This document shows positions 1-13,550 of a stretch of DNA of 64,000 nucleotides, piece by piece. Positions within the stretch are counted from its first letter, which is position 1; the number at the start of each line of letters is the position of its first letter. Made by a program: the position numbers and the translations under genes. The notes under the pieces were generated by a model. The model did no database searches. It was not told where the DNA came from and saw only the letters and a program-made list of their open reading frames with translations. The DNA lies in contig CAJNOL010000471.1 in assembly GCA_905250125.1 (NCBI GenBank), positions 1 through 64,000 on the forward strand, read 5' to 3'. Origin of the DNA: Rotaria sordida (lineage: Eukaryota; Rotifera; Eurotatoria; Philodinida; Philodinidae).

Positions 1-3000
1 TTAGATAGTTTATATTATCCTCTATGATAAAAAAAATAAAATATTTTCTTAATTTTTATTTGAAAAAAAAAACAAATAACCTCTCGTCAATGTATAATTT
101 TCCAATAAACCAATACGTTTTAAATGTGTTGGTGACATTGTAGCTAATGCAATTGCATCACCAATAGCTTCACTAAATGCACCATGTGGTGAACGACGAA
201 ACCAAAATGGTAAAGATTTATATTGTAAATAATGTTGAATATGACCCATTTCATGATGAACAATATAAAAATCACGTGATGTTAAACTTGTACACATACG
301 AATTCTAAATAAAATCAAAAAAATGTTTTTAGCGCAATACCTGTAAGATTTAAAATGTGAAATATGATATAGCTGCTGTTTGCTAATCACAGGGAAATTG
401 TTTTATTTTATCTACTTTGAGACACATTTCTTCACTGACCTTTGACTTAATTCTACAGAAATCCAATAAAGAAGTAGTTTCATATATTATAATGAGACGT
501 TATTGATATATATTTTATGATCTAGAGCCTCGCTGTTCCGAGAAAACTGGAACCATTGCCACCGAAAATTGCTCGAACTCCAACTAAGAACAACATATAA
601 AGTACTAGTTTATTTTTATGTATAACTAAGCATCCTTAATGTTTGCACAAAGTTTCAGCTTAATAAGATTCTTTACTAACGAAAAGATTATTCCTGCCGA
701 TTAATAACCATTCTTTTTTTTATATTTTCTCTTTGTTGTTTTATCTTTCGAAGAAATTCCTTTTTCAAAAATAATAGACATTAACAATTTCGAAAAACGA
801 AATGTAACTTAAACATTGATAGAAAAAAAATTATTATATTAGTTATCTGGCATACTATTATTAGAACACCGCTTGCGAACATACTTTTTAGGAACTAACA
901 TCAAGACCGCTTTTTTTTTCGTTTTTACTAACCAGAACTATCGATTGTGGTTCTGGATATTTCTTGGTACTATCGGTATTTACTGTGACTATATATCAAC
1001 AACATCTCTTACGGTATGTGATGAACTGTTTTAGCTTGTCTGCCATGTCTGTAGGTGGCCCAAAGTGATACCTGTACTCTTCAACACATCTTTTAATTTG
1101 TGTTTGATAAAATCAATCAATAATTGGTAATATGATTAAACATACCTAACATCATCATATTTATACATATCAAAAGCAGTTGGATGACAAGCCATATGAC
1201 GATTAGGAATTTTTTTAAATATTGATAAATTCCAAAAACTATTTGGAACTTGTGTTAAATTTAATGAAACAAAAAATCTGTCGGCATAATGAAAAATTTT
1301 TTCTTCAGTAAAATTCTAATCGTTAAAAAAAAAAGAGAACAAAATATAATTCAAATAAAAAGAACTTTTTATAACAAGAAAGAAAAAACAAACTTCTTGT
1401 TTCATTGCAGGACCTAAATCAATGCCTTTAAGATAAGGAAATGGTAGAATATCTTTTACAAGATAAGTCATCATTGAACCAAATAAATCTTCTACAATAG
1501 ATATATAAATATTAAGATAATATTTTTTTTGATTTTATTATTTCAGACTTGTTAAATGAATTGGAATAGGTTGATCAAGTTGGATAAGTTCAGGATATAG
1601 TTTGCTCATTTGTTGTCTTACATAAGCATGTAATAGACGATGTAGTGGTTTCAATTCTTGCCATAATTGTTCAACGATACGACGTTCTTCGATATTTGTT
1701 GTTAAATCAGTTTTATCAGTTAAGCCTTAGCGAAGAAATATAAAAGAAGAATTATTTTAATAGGAAAAAAAAACAAACGATTCAGGGTAATAAGAAGATT
1801 CTGTCATGCTTTTGTCAGAAACAATTCATTGAACTGATTCGATCACTCGTAACTGTCTTGAACCAAAACATGAATTTTTTTCTTTCTCTCTCTCTCATTT
1901 TAGTTTTTATTTAAGTAAATCGGTAACACGAAGATATTATTCGACATAACGTACAAATATTTACAAACAGAATTTAATGAGAAAAATGAATTTAGACCAT
2001 AGTTTTGTAATGTTAGCTTCTTATCAATGTATAACTAAATTAGCTAAATGAGATCTCTTATACAGTGAAACGAGATATTATTAATTTAGTGAATAGATTC
2101 CAAAAGAGCGTGTTTCTCCTTCCATCATATGTCAAGATGATGACAGTTTCATTCTTCTAATAAATCGTATAGGAAATGGATAACAACAAGATTTCTTTCC
2201 ATACCTTAACAATATGGTGACTTTTAGAAGGGTTAGTGGACTCACAAGAAAAAAATCTACTTCTATGTCATTATAATCAATCAAAGTGCTTGGAATCATC
2301 TGGTTTTCCTTCATTAAGGGCCTCCCCCTTAGAAAGTCCAATTTTTATCAGAGAAAGATGCAGCGAAGCTTCCTCTCTCAGAATATCTATGACCTTTTGA
2401 AAAATGATCAAATTTTCAAAGACTTATCACATGAAACTTTGATTCTACCATCATATTTTTTTTTGAGTAATTTTCATGGTTTTTAGTTTTGGAAAAACTG
2501 CGTTGCCATTTACATTAGCATTGAGTAGAACATTTTTATATGAGCAAGCATGTCAGATGCCGTCAGCTATCTTCATCTCTTACGTATTTTAAAACGGTCC
2601 ACTGGAATGAATTAGTAATATCTCATTATACTATGATTTTCTCTGGATTTGAACGAAAAAATCTATTTCTAAATTTGTTTATCGTTTTTCTCAGAACACG
2701 CTTTCCAATCAGAAAAATTGGAACTTCTCCTTCCAGGCTCAGACTACACCCCAATATTTTTTTATTGTTTTAAAGATCTGAACGAGAGTAAACTTTTGTC
2801 CGAACGGATTTTTGATATTTGATTCCGGGGCTGAGAAAAGTGAAATTTACTGTCGTTGGATCACCACTTTTCATGCTGATCTTTAGATCATATCACCAAA
2901 AATGCTCATAAAAAATGAATGAAATTGAATTTCAAAGTTCTGATCGGACAAAAGTTGCACACTGACATTAGCTTTAATTTGAAACCACTCCGAACTGTCT

Positions 3001-6000
3001 ACCTCATCTTACAAGGAAGTTATATCAATTCTCCTGAAGGCCAAAAATGACCTATGAATCATCTGGAAATCCTGTCTAATACAACCAATCGAGCTGAACT
3101 TTTTACCAGAAGCGTATCTCTCTAGGTTGAGTGATAGATAAGATCATTCTACCCAATCATAATAGTCAATATCAGAACTGGAAAGTTATCGTTATGTTGA
3201 CAACTGTCCAGTAACAGGTAATGGTGAATTTGTGAGTTTATCAAGAACAAAGCTGTTTTTCAAAATAAATAATATTTTATAAAGTTTGATCAAAAGCTTT
3301 CGAAGTCGAAGAATCCAAATCTGTAATCAGATTCTTGAAATTGTACACTTGATTTATCGTTACACCAAAAATTATTTTAGGACATTTTACCGAGAAATCA
3401 AGTACATAGTTTCGGATTCCTGAACAGTGAAAACCTTTGATCAAACTTTATAAAAAGCCACAATATTCCTCTTAATAACTATTCTCTGTCGAAAAAAATC
3501 AAATTCATAAATTTGCCGGTACCAGTTACTTGGTAGCGTAACGGTAACTTCCTTCCCTACTCCAGTGGCCAGAATCATTGTAGATTCATTGAAATCATGG
3601 AATCATCTATTTCTTTCTTCAGTGAAGGCCCAGCGCACATACTTTAACATTAGGGTCGTAGAGCACGAGAAACAATCAGTGAAAATATTAAACTCAATGA
3701 ATAAGTAAGAATAATATTTGTAACTACGAGCATAATGAAAAGGAAATAGAGAAGAACAAGTTTACAACTGACATGGAATATGTTTGTCATTAGATTAATT
3801 TGATATAATATATTTGGATAACGAGTATAAATAGGCTGTGAAACATGCTTTGAAACATTAAATTTTTTCTTTATTTTTATCGCATTCCAAAAAACTAGAT
3901 TGCGGTCTCGCAGGAATTGCAATACAAGCCGTTTTATCTTGAAAAATGGAGCGTTTAGATACGAAAAATTGTTCTATAATATATTCTACTCATTGAAAAT
4001 AATTAGCCTAATTAAGGTTATATTGTTTTTTCCCTTTTTTTTACTAATTAATTTAAGTTACTGGATACATATACAGACATAACTTCTATTTCTAAAGACT
4101 CTTCTATTAAAAATTGTCGTACTTAACGTTCTGTTTTTCCTTATAAAGCTATATATAGTATCCGCGAGAATGTAATAAATAAAAATGGCCTATTGCAACA
4201 AAACTTTATCACTCAAATTCTATCGAATCTGTCTAGCGACGATTTCGAAATAGTAATATTTTAGATATGCTATTTGAAAATATTTTAATTAATCTATGTC
4301 GATAATATCTTCTAATTTTATTTTGTATTAAATCATTTTTAAAATAACTGAGAACATGAGATATGAGAATGGGTTACTGCTGAGGTACGGTTCTGTTTGG
4401 CCTGTTGATTTTGTATAGCAATTAATGTTGAATAATAATCTCGCATAGGTATAGCTACTTCATAAGCTGCATTCCATAATGAAAGAAGATCATCGGGTGA
4501 TTCAAGTTTACCAAGTACTTCTTGTACTTCTATAAAATGATATATTCATTTTTTATTTTTATCATCTAAATAAATAAACAAACCATCAATGCCTAATTGT
4601 GTATTATTCCAAATAAATTTTCGATGATAAATTTCTTTCATACGAGATCGTAATTTTTGCATTTCAAGTTTAATAACTGTATTATTTTCTCCAGCATCAC
4701 CAATAGCTTGTGTACGCAATAATAACCAACGAATTGAAGTTTGGTTATTATTTATTAAAGATTGAAAACGTCGTGCAACAATAGCAATTGTTTTCAGACA
4801 AGAACGATAAATTTCATAATATTTATCCTGCATTCAAAAATAAAATTAAAAATATCTATGACAAAAAAAAAATCAGTAAACATTTACCGTTGTACGTCTT
4901 TTACTTGAATCATTCAAATATAAATGTGTTTGAAATTCAGCTAATGATGTTATATAAGCAAGACTTGTTATATTTGTATCATATTCATCTAATATTGATT
5001 TAACCTATTTGTATAAATATAGAGAGACTAAGATTTTAGGACGATTTCAAGTTTATCTCATTAATCCCCATAATAAACCTTATTTCTATGAATAGTTGGT
5101 GTACTCAATAGTGTTCAGCAGTATATATGTTCATTAAAAAGTTTTTCTCAGCAACAAGCATTTAGATAAAATCACAGTTCTAGTTTTCTGCTCAGTAAGA
5201 TGACATATTGCCAAGTGCTACGCTTTAATAAATATACATACTGCTAAGTGCTATGGAGTGTCACACTAACTAGGTAGGAAATAATACTTTTCTAGAGAGA
5301 TACTACTATAATTTAAAATTGAGTAAACAATAAGTTTTATATCAAATGAAAGTTTGTCGAAAACGGAATTTATTATTATTAAAAAATAAGTATTATGAAG
5401 ACTTTCGTATGTCGAACTCTCAAAATTTGTAATATTTTATCAATTATAGGTACAAGAAAAGTTTGTCCATGAGATAGAGTTCGAACTAAATGTGATATAA
5501 AATTAAGTTTTTTTTTAATCATTTAATGAATACAATCAAATAATGACCGTTATAGAGAACGATTAAAGTTGTTTCATGTTATTCAAAATTTGTTAAAATC
5601 AGAAACTCATAAATTTTATGTATGGACCCAGGTTGATGAATACAGAGTTTGTATATGCATGTATTTTGACGGTTTACATGGTTCAGTATTACGATCGTAT
5701 ATTTCCGTGACCGTATACGGCGAAATACGATCATACGCGGGGAGAAATATGGAACAAAACGGAGACCGTACGCGAGGGTTGTAAGCGATCGTCTTTTCTC
5801 TCCGTTATATCGTTGTATATCTCTGTATACGACATGAAGATATATGATTGTAATACTGAATCATATAAATCGTCGTATTTTTCCGTATACCGTCGTTTAC
5901 GATCGTGCTTGTTTGACCTGGGAACCATTCGCAGCTCAAATTTTCAGAATGAACGAGTTTGGATAAGAAGAATAGAAGATATTGAAGACAATGAAAGATA

Positions 6001-7574
6001 CCATGAAATGATTAAAAATCAAGCGTATATTGAGATTTTTGTTATTTTTTTATTGTCAAGCAATTACATTAGGTTATCAAAGAGAAAGATGAATCTTGAA
6101 CTGATCAATACTTTCGTGATATAATTGTGATTCGAAAATGTATTTTCTTTCTTAAAAAAATGAAAATAATGTTATAGGTATCGATGAAGTTATATTTATC
6201 CATGATAAAGCATCGTGTATGCGAACAAATATGATCCAGCATTTGCTTCAAGATAACGATGTTAACTTATGGAGTAATGATATGTGTCCTGGAAATTCAT
6301 TGGATCTCAATATGACAGAACATATTGAAACAATAATCAAAGATGATATTGCAAAAAAAAAATGTTATTAGAACCTGGACGTAATCGGTATCTTGAAGAA
6401 ACACTCGAAATGCAAATTTCACATGTTTTCACAAACATAGAAACAAATACTGAGCTATTTGAAACTCTTCTATGTTCGTATTCATGTTAACTTTGTGTAG
6501 TAAAGAACGCTAACGGTTGTCACACTAATTATTGATCTTGCATCTATTAAATTATGAAAAAACAAACCTAATTTTGTATCACATTTAGTTCGAATTATAT
6601 CTCATGAACAATTTTTCTTATACCTATACTCGGTGAAATAGTATTTTCTATCTAATACATTATTTCATAGAAGAAGGATATGATTACTAAAAAAATCTCT
6701 ACTTAAATCTTGAAGGGCTTTCCTCTTTTATGATCTGAAGCTTTTGTTTTTTTTCATTTTCAGTTTTCTATGGTCATCGTGTAGTCTGAAGTAGTATCTA
6801 TCTATTGAGTACATTTGAGATCCGAAAATAGTCTTTCAACGTTAAAAAATCAAACTAGTGAAAACTGTACATTGCTTCGCGTTTTTCTCCAACCAACTTT
6901 TTCATATAAAAAAAAATGCAGAAATGCCCCCACATCTCCAGTTTAATACGTCTCATCGAACTTTTTTCATGTGTACTATACATTGTTTGAAATGGGTATT
7001 TTTTTTTGTTTCAAAAAATATCGTTCTGTTGATTTTTGATAGCTCTTACAACAAAAATTCTATTCAAAAAAAACGTGCGTTTTTAGGGTACCTGCGATAT
7101 TTTGGTTTTTGTATCCGAAGAACAAAAAATAAAAAGATACTCACCCTAAACAGTGTTTTGTGTCTATAAAAAAAATTTTCTGCTTGATCGAGCATAGCAT
7201 CTCGAAGAAACGGAAGCCATCGTGATCCGAGTATCTCATAGAAGATAGTGTCTATGAACTTTGAGTCTATAACAACTTTTGCTCTACTGGTCAAGATTTA
7301 GTTATCCTGAAAATTTCAAAATTTTTTGATGAGTTGTTCTTCAGAAACGGAAGGAGTACTCTTAATGATGTTCATACAAAAATGTTTTTTTGCTATAAAA
7401 TCTCTATGCAACATAATATAATCTATTTACAAATTGTTCTTGTTCTTTGATAGTCATTTGTTCTAGTTTTTCATGATTAATATCAATATCATTACATTGT
7501 ACAATATCTTCAACTTGTTGACAGTAAATATTTAATATAACAATAAATAAAATACTTATAATAAAAAATTTCAT
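1..7574 (-). CDS. ACE: Angiotensin-converting enzyme-like M2 metallopeptidase, 3' end cut by the window
   Basis: Secreted zinc dipeptidyl carboxypeptidase of family M2. The start at 7574 opens a hydrophobic signal peptide (MKFFIISILFIVILNIYC). Exons on the minus strand are 7431-7574, 4888-5004, 4584-4827, 4378-4529, about 1562-1735, about 1395-1495, 1146-about 1315, and 304 leftward. The last exon carries the zinc site HHEMGH and, 24 residues later, EAIGD, whose glutamate is the third zinc ligand in the family; both are intact. Conserved blocks include ACHPTAFDMY before the zinc site and LHAYVRQQMSKLYPELI earlier. The 305-1145 intron splices in frame (DVR|IRMCTS). Introns 5005-7430 and 1736-4377 hold transposon relics. 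A stretch equivalent to the family's YWRSWY region is missing between the exons at 4378 and 1735, and their phases do not match, so one small exon was probably not found. The C-terminal half lies beyond base 1. Confidence 0.9.
2803..2955. repeat. Small inverted-repeat (MITE-like) element in an ACE intron
   Basis: The sequence AACTTTTGTCCGA near 2802 recurs inverted as TCGGACAAAAGTT near 2943, with imperfect pairing continuing inward for roughly 20 more bases. The layout fits a short non-autonomous DNA transposon. No target duplication was confirmed. Confidence 0.4.
3183..3550. mobile_element. Palindromic non-autonomous element in an ACE intron
   Basis: Two arms of about 170 bases (3183-3362 and 3388-3550) are inverted copies with scattered mismatches. 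Paired landmarks are TTTATAAAGTTTGATCAAA near 3274, inverted near 3445, and AAGTTATCGTTA at 3184, inverted at 3536-3549. The arms leave a loop of about 25 bases. No coding capacity is seen. Weaker pairing may extend outward to about 3135 and 3600, so the true ends are uncertain. Confidence 0.6.
5445..6628 (+). mobile_element. Tc1/mariner-type DNA transposon relic in the first ACE intron
   Basis: Terminal inverted repeats of about 70 bases are seen at 5447-5515 and 6558-6626. They begin TATAGGTA and share TTCGAACTAAATGTGATA; both outer ends abut TA, the family's target. Near the right end, bases 6174-6360 translate on the plus strand to a Tc1-like transposase catalytic fragment with IHDKASCM, WSNDMCPGNSLDLN and a following helix ending IIKDDI. 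This matches the DNAPCH...WPGNSPDLNPIEN block of the family, with changed residues. The N-terminal transposase half is not recognisable, and a second element is inserted at 5627-5922. The copy is inactive. Confidence 0.75.
5627..5922. mobile_element. Foldback/MITE element nested in the Tc1-like relic
   Basis: A 296-bp segment begins CCCAGGT and ends ACCTGGG. Its inner arms pair well: the plus strand reads GGTTCAGTATTACGATCGTA near 5680 and the inverted strand has ATTCAGTATTACAATCATA near 5860. Segments built from CGTATAC and TACGATCGT recur. It is more CG-rich than its AT-rich surroundings. No coding capacity and no clear target duplication were found, so the superfamily is open. Confidence 0.55.
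6629..7430. other. Remainder of the first ACE intron, no feature seen
   Basis: AT-rich sequence with T and A runs. Open frames here do not resemble any known protein and lack splice or codon support. Confidence 0.5.
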
Positions 7575-8151
7575 AGTAATCACCATATAAATAAATACAT
7601 CCAACAGTAAAATATAGATGACAACTTTTTTCTATTTGTATTTTGTTTGGAATGTAATTATATTTTTGTATTTCTGTGCAAATGATTGACGATCGACAGC
7701 TATACACACACAAAAAAAAATTTTTTTTTTTTGTTCTAATAAGATTGATTGCCTAAAGCAGTCACTGTTAGCGTTGGGAATATGTTTATCAATATAAATA
7801 AGCGTCAAAGTTATTCATGCAATTAGAATGACTCTATACTATGCAGTAAAGTGTCGAGATGTAAAATAACTTTCATGTTCTATTAGATTTTTTCATAGCA
7901 ATAGAACAAACTAAAGATTGATAATTATTATTCAACATATTTCTTCTTTGTTTATCAGCGATACATCGATCTGTAGAACAAATATTTTGCTTATAGTGAT
8001 ATTCTTCTATTTAATATTTGTGTTATTCACTATTTATTTATAATTATAACAAAATTAATTCCTTTTCTTTTTGTTGTTTTTATTACAAAATCCCATTACC
8101 CGAGAAATACATATGTCAAAAAAGAAAGAAAGAAAGAATTCTTAATTTTGA

Positions 8152-11100
8152 TTAACAGCAACCAGATTTTTTTGTTTTTGATGATAGATTAATAATATTT
8201 TCACCTTTACGTAATCGATCATCTTTTTCTTGCATTAATCTACAGAGAAAATGATTTGTCAAAAAAAAATATAAAAGAATTTTAATAACAAATTACCGAG
8301 CAATTGCTTCCATTATTTCAATAACTGATGTACCTAGTCGAGCACTACTTTCAAAGAATAAACATCGATATTCCTATAAATGAAAAAACAAACACAGATA
8401 TTTTAATTGAAAGAAAATAAATAAATCAAATTTACATCAGCTAATTTTGCTCCATCTTTATATTTAACAGGCCGTTGTTCATCATCATTACATAAATCAG
8501 TTTTATTACCAACAAGAACTACAACACAATCTGCATCTGTTAGTTCCTATAATTATTTTTTATATTAAAAACGAAAAAAAAAAAGAAATATACTTGAGTG
8601 CATGCTATCCATGAACGAACATTTTGAAATGTTATTTCAGATGTAACATCATAAACAAGAATAATTCCATCACATTTACGTAAAAATTGTTTAGTAATAC
8701 TTCGAAATCTAATTTAAAAACAAAAATAATTTTTTTTATTTTTGCTGTCAAAACATCACAGACCTTTCTTGACCAGCCTAAAGAATATATATTGGAATAA
8801 ATGATTTGAAGAAAAAAAAACAAACAAGATATAATTCTTACAGTATCCCATATTTGTAATGCTACAATACGATTATCTATATTGAGCATTTTAACTTGTA
8901 TATCAACACCTAGTGTCGCTGAAAACGTTTCTGTAAAATGATCTTTACAAAATCGTTGAATAAAACTTGTTTTTCCAACTCCACTATCACCTAAATATAA
9001 TGAATTTTTTTCGAAATAGATTTACTTTCATTTTTATTTGACAAACCAATAAGAGCTACTTTAAATATTCGATCAGGTGATGCATTAGATGGTACATTCT
9101 AAAATTAATACAAAATAATTAATCATATAAATATTCGTTCTATTTTTACCATTAATTCTGAATGTTGAAAAACTGTTTGAGCACCAATTGGTTGATGACG
9201 TCTACCCAATTTTTCAGTTCTAAATAAATAAATATATATGATTTCTTTATGTTCTTGTAGAAGTAATAGTTGATTGAAGAGAAAAAACATCCGTGTATTG
9301 TTATATGGACGAAAGAAATAATAAATCATCATGCTCATCATTTTTATCTTCAGTTTGATTTACATTTAAACATAAAGGATATCATATTTGAAATCGGTCG
9401 GATCGATCAGTTGAAATTCTTGACTTAGCCAGCAAAAATCCAGTGCGTTTAGTATATGAATTAACTGATCAGTGTTTTTTGAGAAATAGTCTAGTACTTC
9501 AGTTCTACAAAGGTATGCAATGTAAAATTTATATAACTCTTAGAATTTCTAATAGTAACAACTCCTATTTTAGTTTGTTACGTTTTCATATGTGTTATCA
9601 TTAAGAACAAACGAAGATTTCTTTCGAAAAGTTTCATCTAGTTACTCGCAGATATTAACATCTATATTATGCTTTGGCTGACTTCTTTTTAATAGTGGAT
9701 ATAATTTTTTTTTTACAATTAATAAGTTGGATCTATTTTTATTTAAAATAATTATTTAACAGAGCTGAAGAACATCTTAATTTGTAAAAGGATACTATTT
9801 CTAACAGAAAGACAAGGTGAACTAAAACGTACAGTTTTTATATTAGACTTCTTATTTTAAAATTTCTTAATGTCTCAATATTTTTACAGTTGTATAATGC
9901 TAATAGTTGGAAAGATTTTGACAATAGAATGGAATCTTTTTTGATAGCTAGAAAACTCAAGGTGAAAAAATCTTTAGTTTAGACCGAAATTAACTTTTAA
10001 TACTTGGCTAACTTTTCGTAAGCATCATCCGAGATTTTGATCCTACGATGAGAAAGTGTTAGCTCAGTATCTAAAGCTGTAATTTTGACGATGACTAGAG
10101 AGATTTGTCTGTGTGAGACTTCCAGGCTCATATCTCTTGATCATTGAAGCCATGAAAATCGTTAAAAATGAGTAAAATAGGCCAGGCCAACTCGAAGTAC
10201 ATAGAACACTATGAAAAATAGGAGATTTCCATTCTTTTCTTTTATGAAATTGTTCATCTATGAACAAGTGATTGTAAATTGATAAATTACTTGAATTTAC
10301 AGCGTTCAAAAGGTTGATTAGATTATTTTTAATAATTGTGTTCAGTTCGCTATATTTGAAGGGAACCTCAGAAGTTTCTCATTTTGAAACAGTTGAATAG
10401 AGTATCAATTGCTCTATTGAATCATACAGTTTTCATTTTGTTTTCTTTGAATCTTGTTCAAAAATATGATACATTTAGAAAATCGGCATCTACAATTTTT
10501 GCATTCAGCAATTTTTCGACCATTTCTCAAGTAGTTTTTTTACTATTTCCTGGAATACTAAAAATTTTTATTTTTATATAGAATAATAGACCGTAGTTTC
10601 TTCTACCGAACTAAGTATTTTGTATTGGACTTATGTTTTATCTTTAGTATAAACTTGGGGAACTTTTCCAAGAAATGTGTTCCTGAACTTTTTTCATATA
10701 TAAATTTATCAGATTTTTAGAGAAGATGCAACATAAATAAAATAAAAACTATGTAGTTCAATAGAGTAAGTGATACTCTATCCAACTATATCAAAATAAG
10801 AAATATCCGAGGTTTTGTATAAATACAGCAAACTGAACAAAACTGTCAAAAATAATGTGATCATGCTGTATACGCACAGAGAATTTTATAAACAAGGAAC
10901 AAACATGAATACTTATTATTGTTTTTTTAATAAAAGTATTTCGAAAACTTTTTGAATAGTCTATGGATACATTACCCAAAATGATCTTGATTTTTTGTGA
11001 TTCCAGTATTACTTTCAGTTTCATCATTATCTAATGAATATATAACATCATCATCTTCTTCAGGTTCACTATCATCTCTAGAAATAAATAATATAAATAT

Positions 11101-13550
11101 TTACAAAATAATCTTTTTATTAAAATCTAAAATTTAATGTAATTAGATAGAGACTTGACATATAAAAAAAATATATTTGAATAATTATTATTAATCATTA
11201 ACTATATCATCAAATCTAACATGAAAAACCTTGTTATGTCCTTGTCAGAAATAAAGAGGGGCTGGTATCATCTCAATAATGACAACTGCTAATGACATGT
11301 GGTTATTAGCAATCGAAAGAGGAAAGCTCTGAATGTCTTGTTTCTGATGATATATAAGGATAAAATCATTTTAGAATATATCATCCTCGCAACACATTCA
11401 ACAAAAAAATGTATGAAAATGGTGTTTCGTTTTGATGTAAATTTGATTTTAATATGTGCTTCAGATCTATAGTTCAATGCATGATCTAGATAATTACCAT
11501 CTCATATCTCAATGCTGAGTAAGCAAAATCATGCATCTATCCCGTCAAATTATATAGAATTCTATTGATTTTTAGCAAATTTTCTGATTTTTTTTATCAG
11601 AATTTCCTTAAAAGGGAACACCATTTTCATGCATTTTTTTTTAAATGTTTTGAGAAGATGATGAGTTCTAAAATAATTTTCTCTCATATAGTATCAGACA
11701 AAAAAGACGTTCGACGTTCTCCTGTTTAAATTTCTGAAAACTGCAGATTGCAAACTGTTGTTGTCGAGTTATTGAGTTTACATCAACACCTCTTTAATTC
11801 TAGCGTGGACATTAGATAAGATAAGAAATTTTATCTTAAAATCTAATTATTCAAGTTTTAGATTGATAATTTGTTCCAACAGAATTAGATTTCTAATCTT
11901 TAGTAAATAAAAATATCAAATATTAATTCAATATAATCTCTCGATTAAAATATTTTTAATCGATTTTTTTTTCAAATTAAATTCTCATGATAAAATAATT
12001 TCAATTTTATGTTCATCAATTTTTCGAAAAAACGTTTATTTGTATTGATAACTAATAAATTTATAATTAAAATCAATTTGATACAATATACCTATATGGT
12101 GATGAAAGATAATTTGATAGAATAGAATTCTTTTTCTCTGTTGATCCATGAGTTAATATTAAATTACGGTCTTGTGACTAAAATTTTGAATAGAAATCTG
12201 TCTAAAAATAATTTTAATTCTTTCAACTTACATTAACATCATGTTGAAGATCACGTTCATCAACTAAACGTTTATTTAGAGATCTATAAAATAAAGAATG
12301 TATACATGATTCGAGAATTTTGTTTTGACTAACTTAAGTGTAGTAAGTTCTTTAACAAGATTTTCACGTTCAATAACAAGATTTTCAGTTAAATTTAATG
12401 CTTGTCTAAAATGAAATAAAATATAAATAAATACTTCTCAAATAGATTTTTTTGAATATTAACTTTGCTCTATCACGTTTTTCTTTTTTTGTTTGAAATT
12501 GTAATTGAGATATATAATGTTTTGATTCTTCAAGATTTTTTGTTATTTCTTGTAATTGTTGTTTAAGTTCAATTTTTTCCTACAAAATCTCAAGAAAAAA
12601 AAAATGTTTTCTTTTTCTTTTTATTGCTTATTTTAATATACTTTTTGTAATCGTTCATTATCATTTTTTATTTCTGTTTCATTTAAATTAGTATGAATTA
12701 ATTTCATTTCTAAATCATTTTGTTTTTTAGTTACTTCAGCTAATTGTTGCTCTTTTATATGTAATTGTTCTTCCATTTGTTGTCGAAGTTCACGTTCTTT
12801 TAATTTTTCCTTATCAAAAACAAAAAAAAAGAAAACAAACAAATGATATTAATCTTTTTGTGTTTCTTTTTTTCGAAAAATTAAAATAAATTCATTTACT
12901 TCTTCGAGTACTTTAGCTTTTTCATTTTTAATTTGTTGTTCCATTTCATCATATAATTTTTTTATTTCATCATTATATACAGATGATTTACTTCGTAATA
13001 CTGCTTCTATACTTTGATGATCTAATTTTGAACGTTTTATTTCATCTGTAACTTTACCAATAAATTGTTCAAATTGTCGTAATAAAATTGGATCAGTTTC
13101 ACGTAATTTCATCCATAATCCCATAATTGTTTCTTCGTCATCATATAAACCTTTTGCTCCTAATGCTGTTAATGTATCATAAAATGCTTGTTGTTCTTCA
13201 CTTTCATTAGGATTATGTTCGATCAATTCTTGTTCATTGTCATTAAAATTCGCCATTTGATTACTAAGAAACATGCTAAAACCAGCTTAAAATAAATGAA
13301 TAATTGAAGAAAAATGTTCAATATATAACTTACATGTAAATTCCTCAAGTGTTAAAAAACCATTATGATCAATATCTAATGAATCAAAAACATCTTCAAG
13401 TTGTTCAGATTCAACACCAAGTTCATCACGTAAATGTTGTATATCTTTTCTAATAATAAAACCTTTTTCTTCTTGATCACATATTTGAAATAATTCTTTT
13501 GCTTTAGCCGATATTAAATCTTGAATATTACCAGTTATTTCATTAGTCAT
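8152..13550 (-). CDS. CRACR2A: Large Rab GTPase with EF-hands and coiled coil (CRACR2A/RASEF type)
   Basis: About 630 residues in some 14-15 exons starting at the ATG at 13550. Exon 1 (13334-13550) and exon 2 (from 13285) encode an EF-hand pair; the second loop, [12 protein letters not shown], keeps good calcium-ligand positions. A long Glu/Lys/Gln-rich coiled coil follows (12087-13200), then an acidic linker (EPEEDDD, near 11060) and a complete Ras-like GTPase. Its motifs are GDSGVGKTS (P-loop, split by the 8992-9050 intron), the ATLGVD switch I region, WDTAGQERF, NKTD and ESSAR. The protein ends CC-stop, the Rab prenylation signal. The GTPase resembles CRACR2A ([30 protein letters not shown]) more than RASEF, though either fits. 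Family role: calcium-linked vesicle traffic and, for CRACR2A, store-operated calcium entry. A 1.75-kb and a 1-kb intron contain nothing recognisable. Confidence 0.9.

Noticed and set aside
6858-7294. Overlapping plus- and minus-strand ORFs in the first ACE intron
   Set aside because: Low-complexity Phe/Lys/Ile-rich frames without similarity, inside a supported intron.
9123-9341. Extra coding exon upstream of the TEKLGRRHQ exon of the large Rab gene
   Set aside because: The sequence before the acceptor at about 9222 is not in frame with the preceding exon (joining gives a stop); the exon begins after TTTATTTAG.
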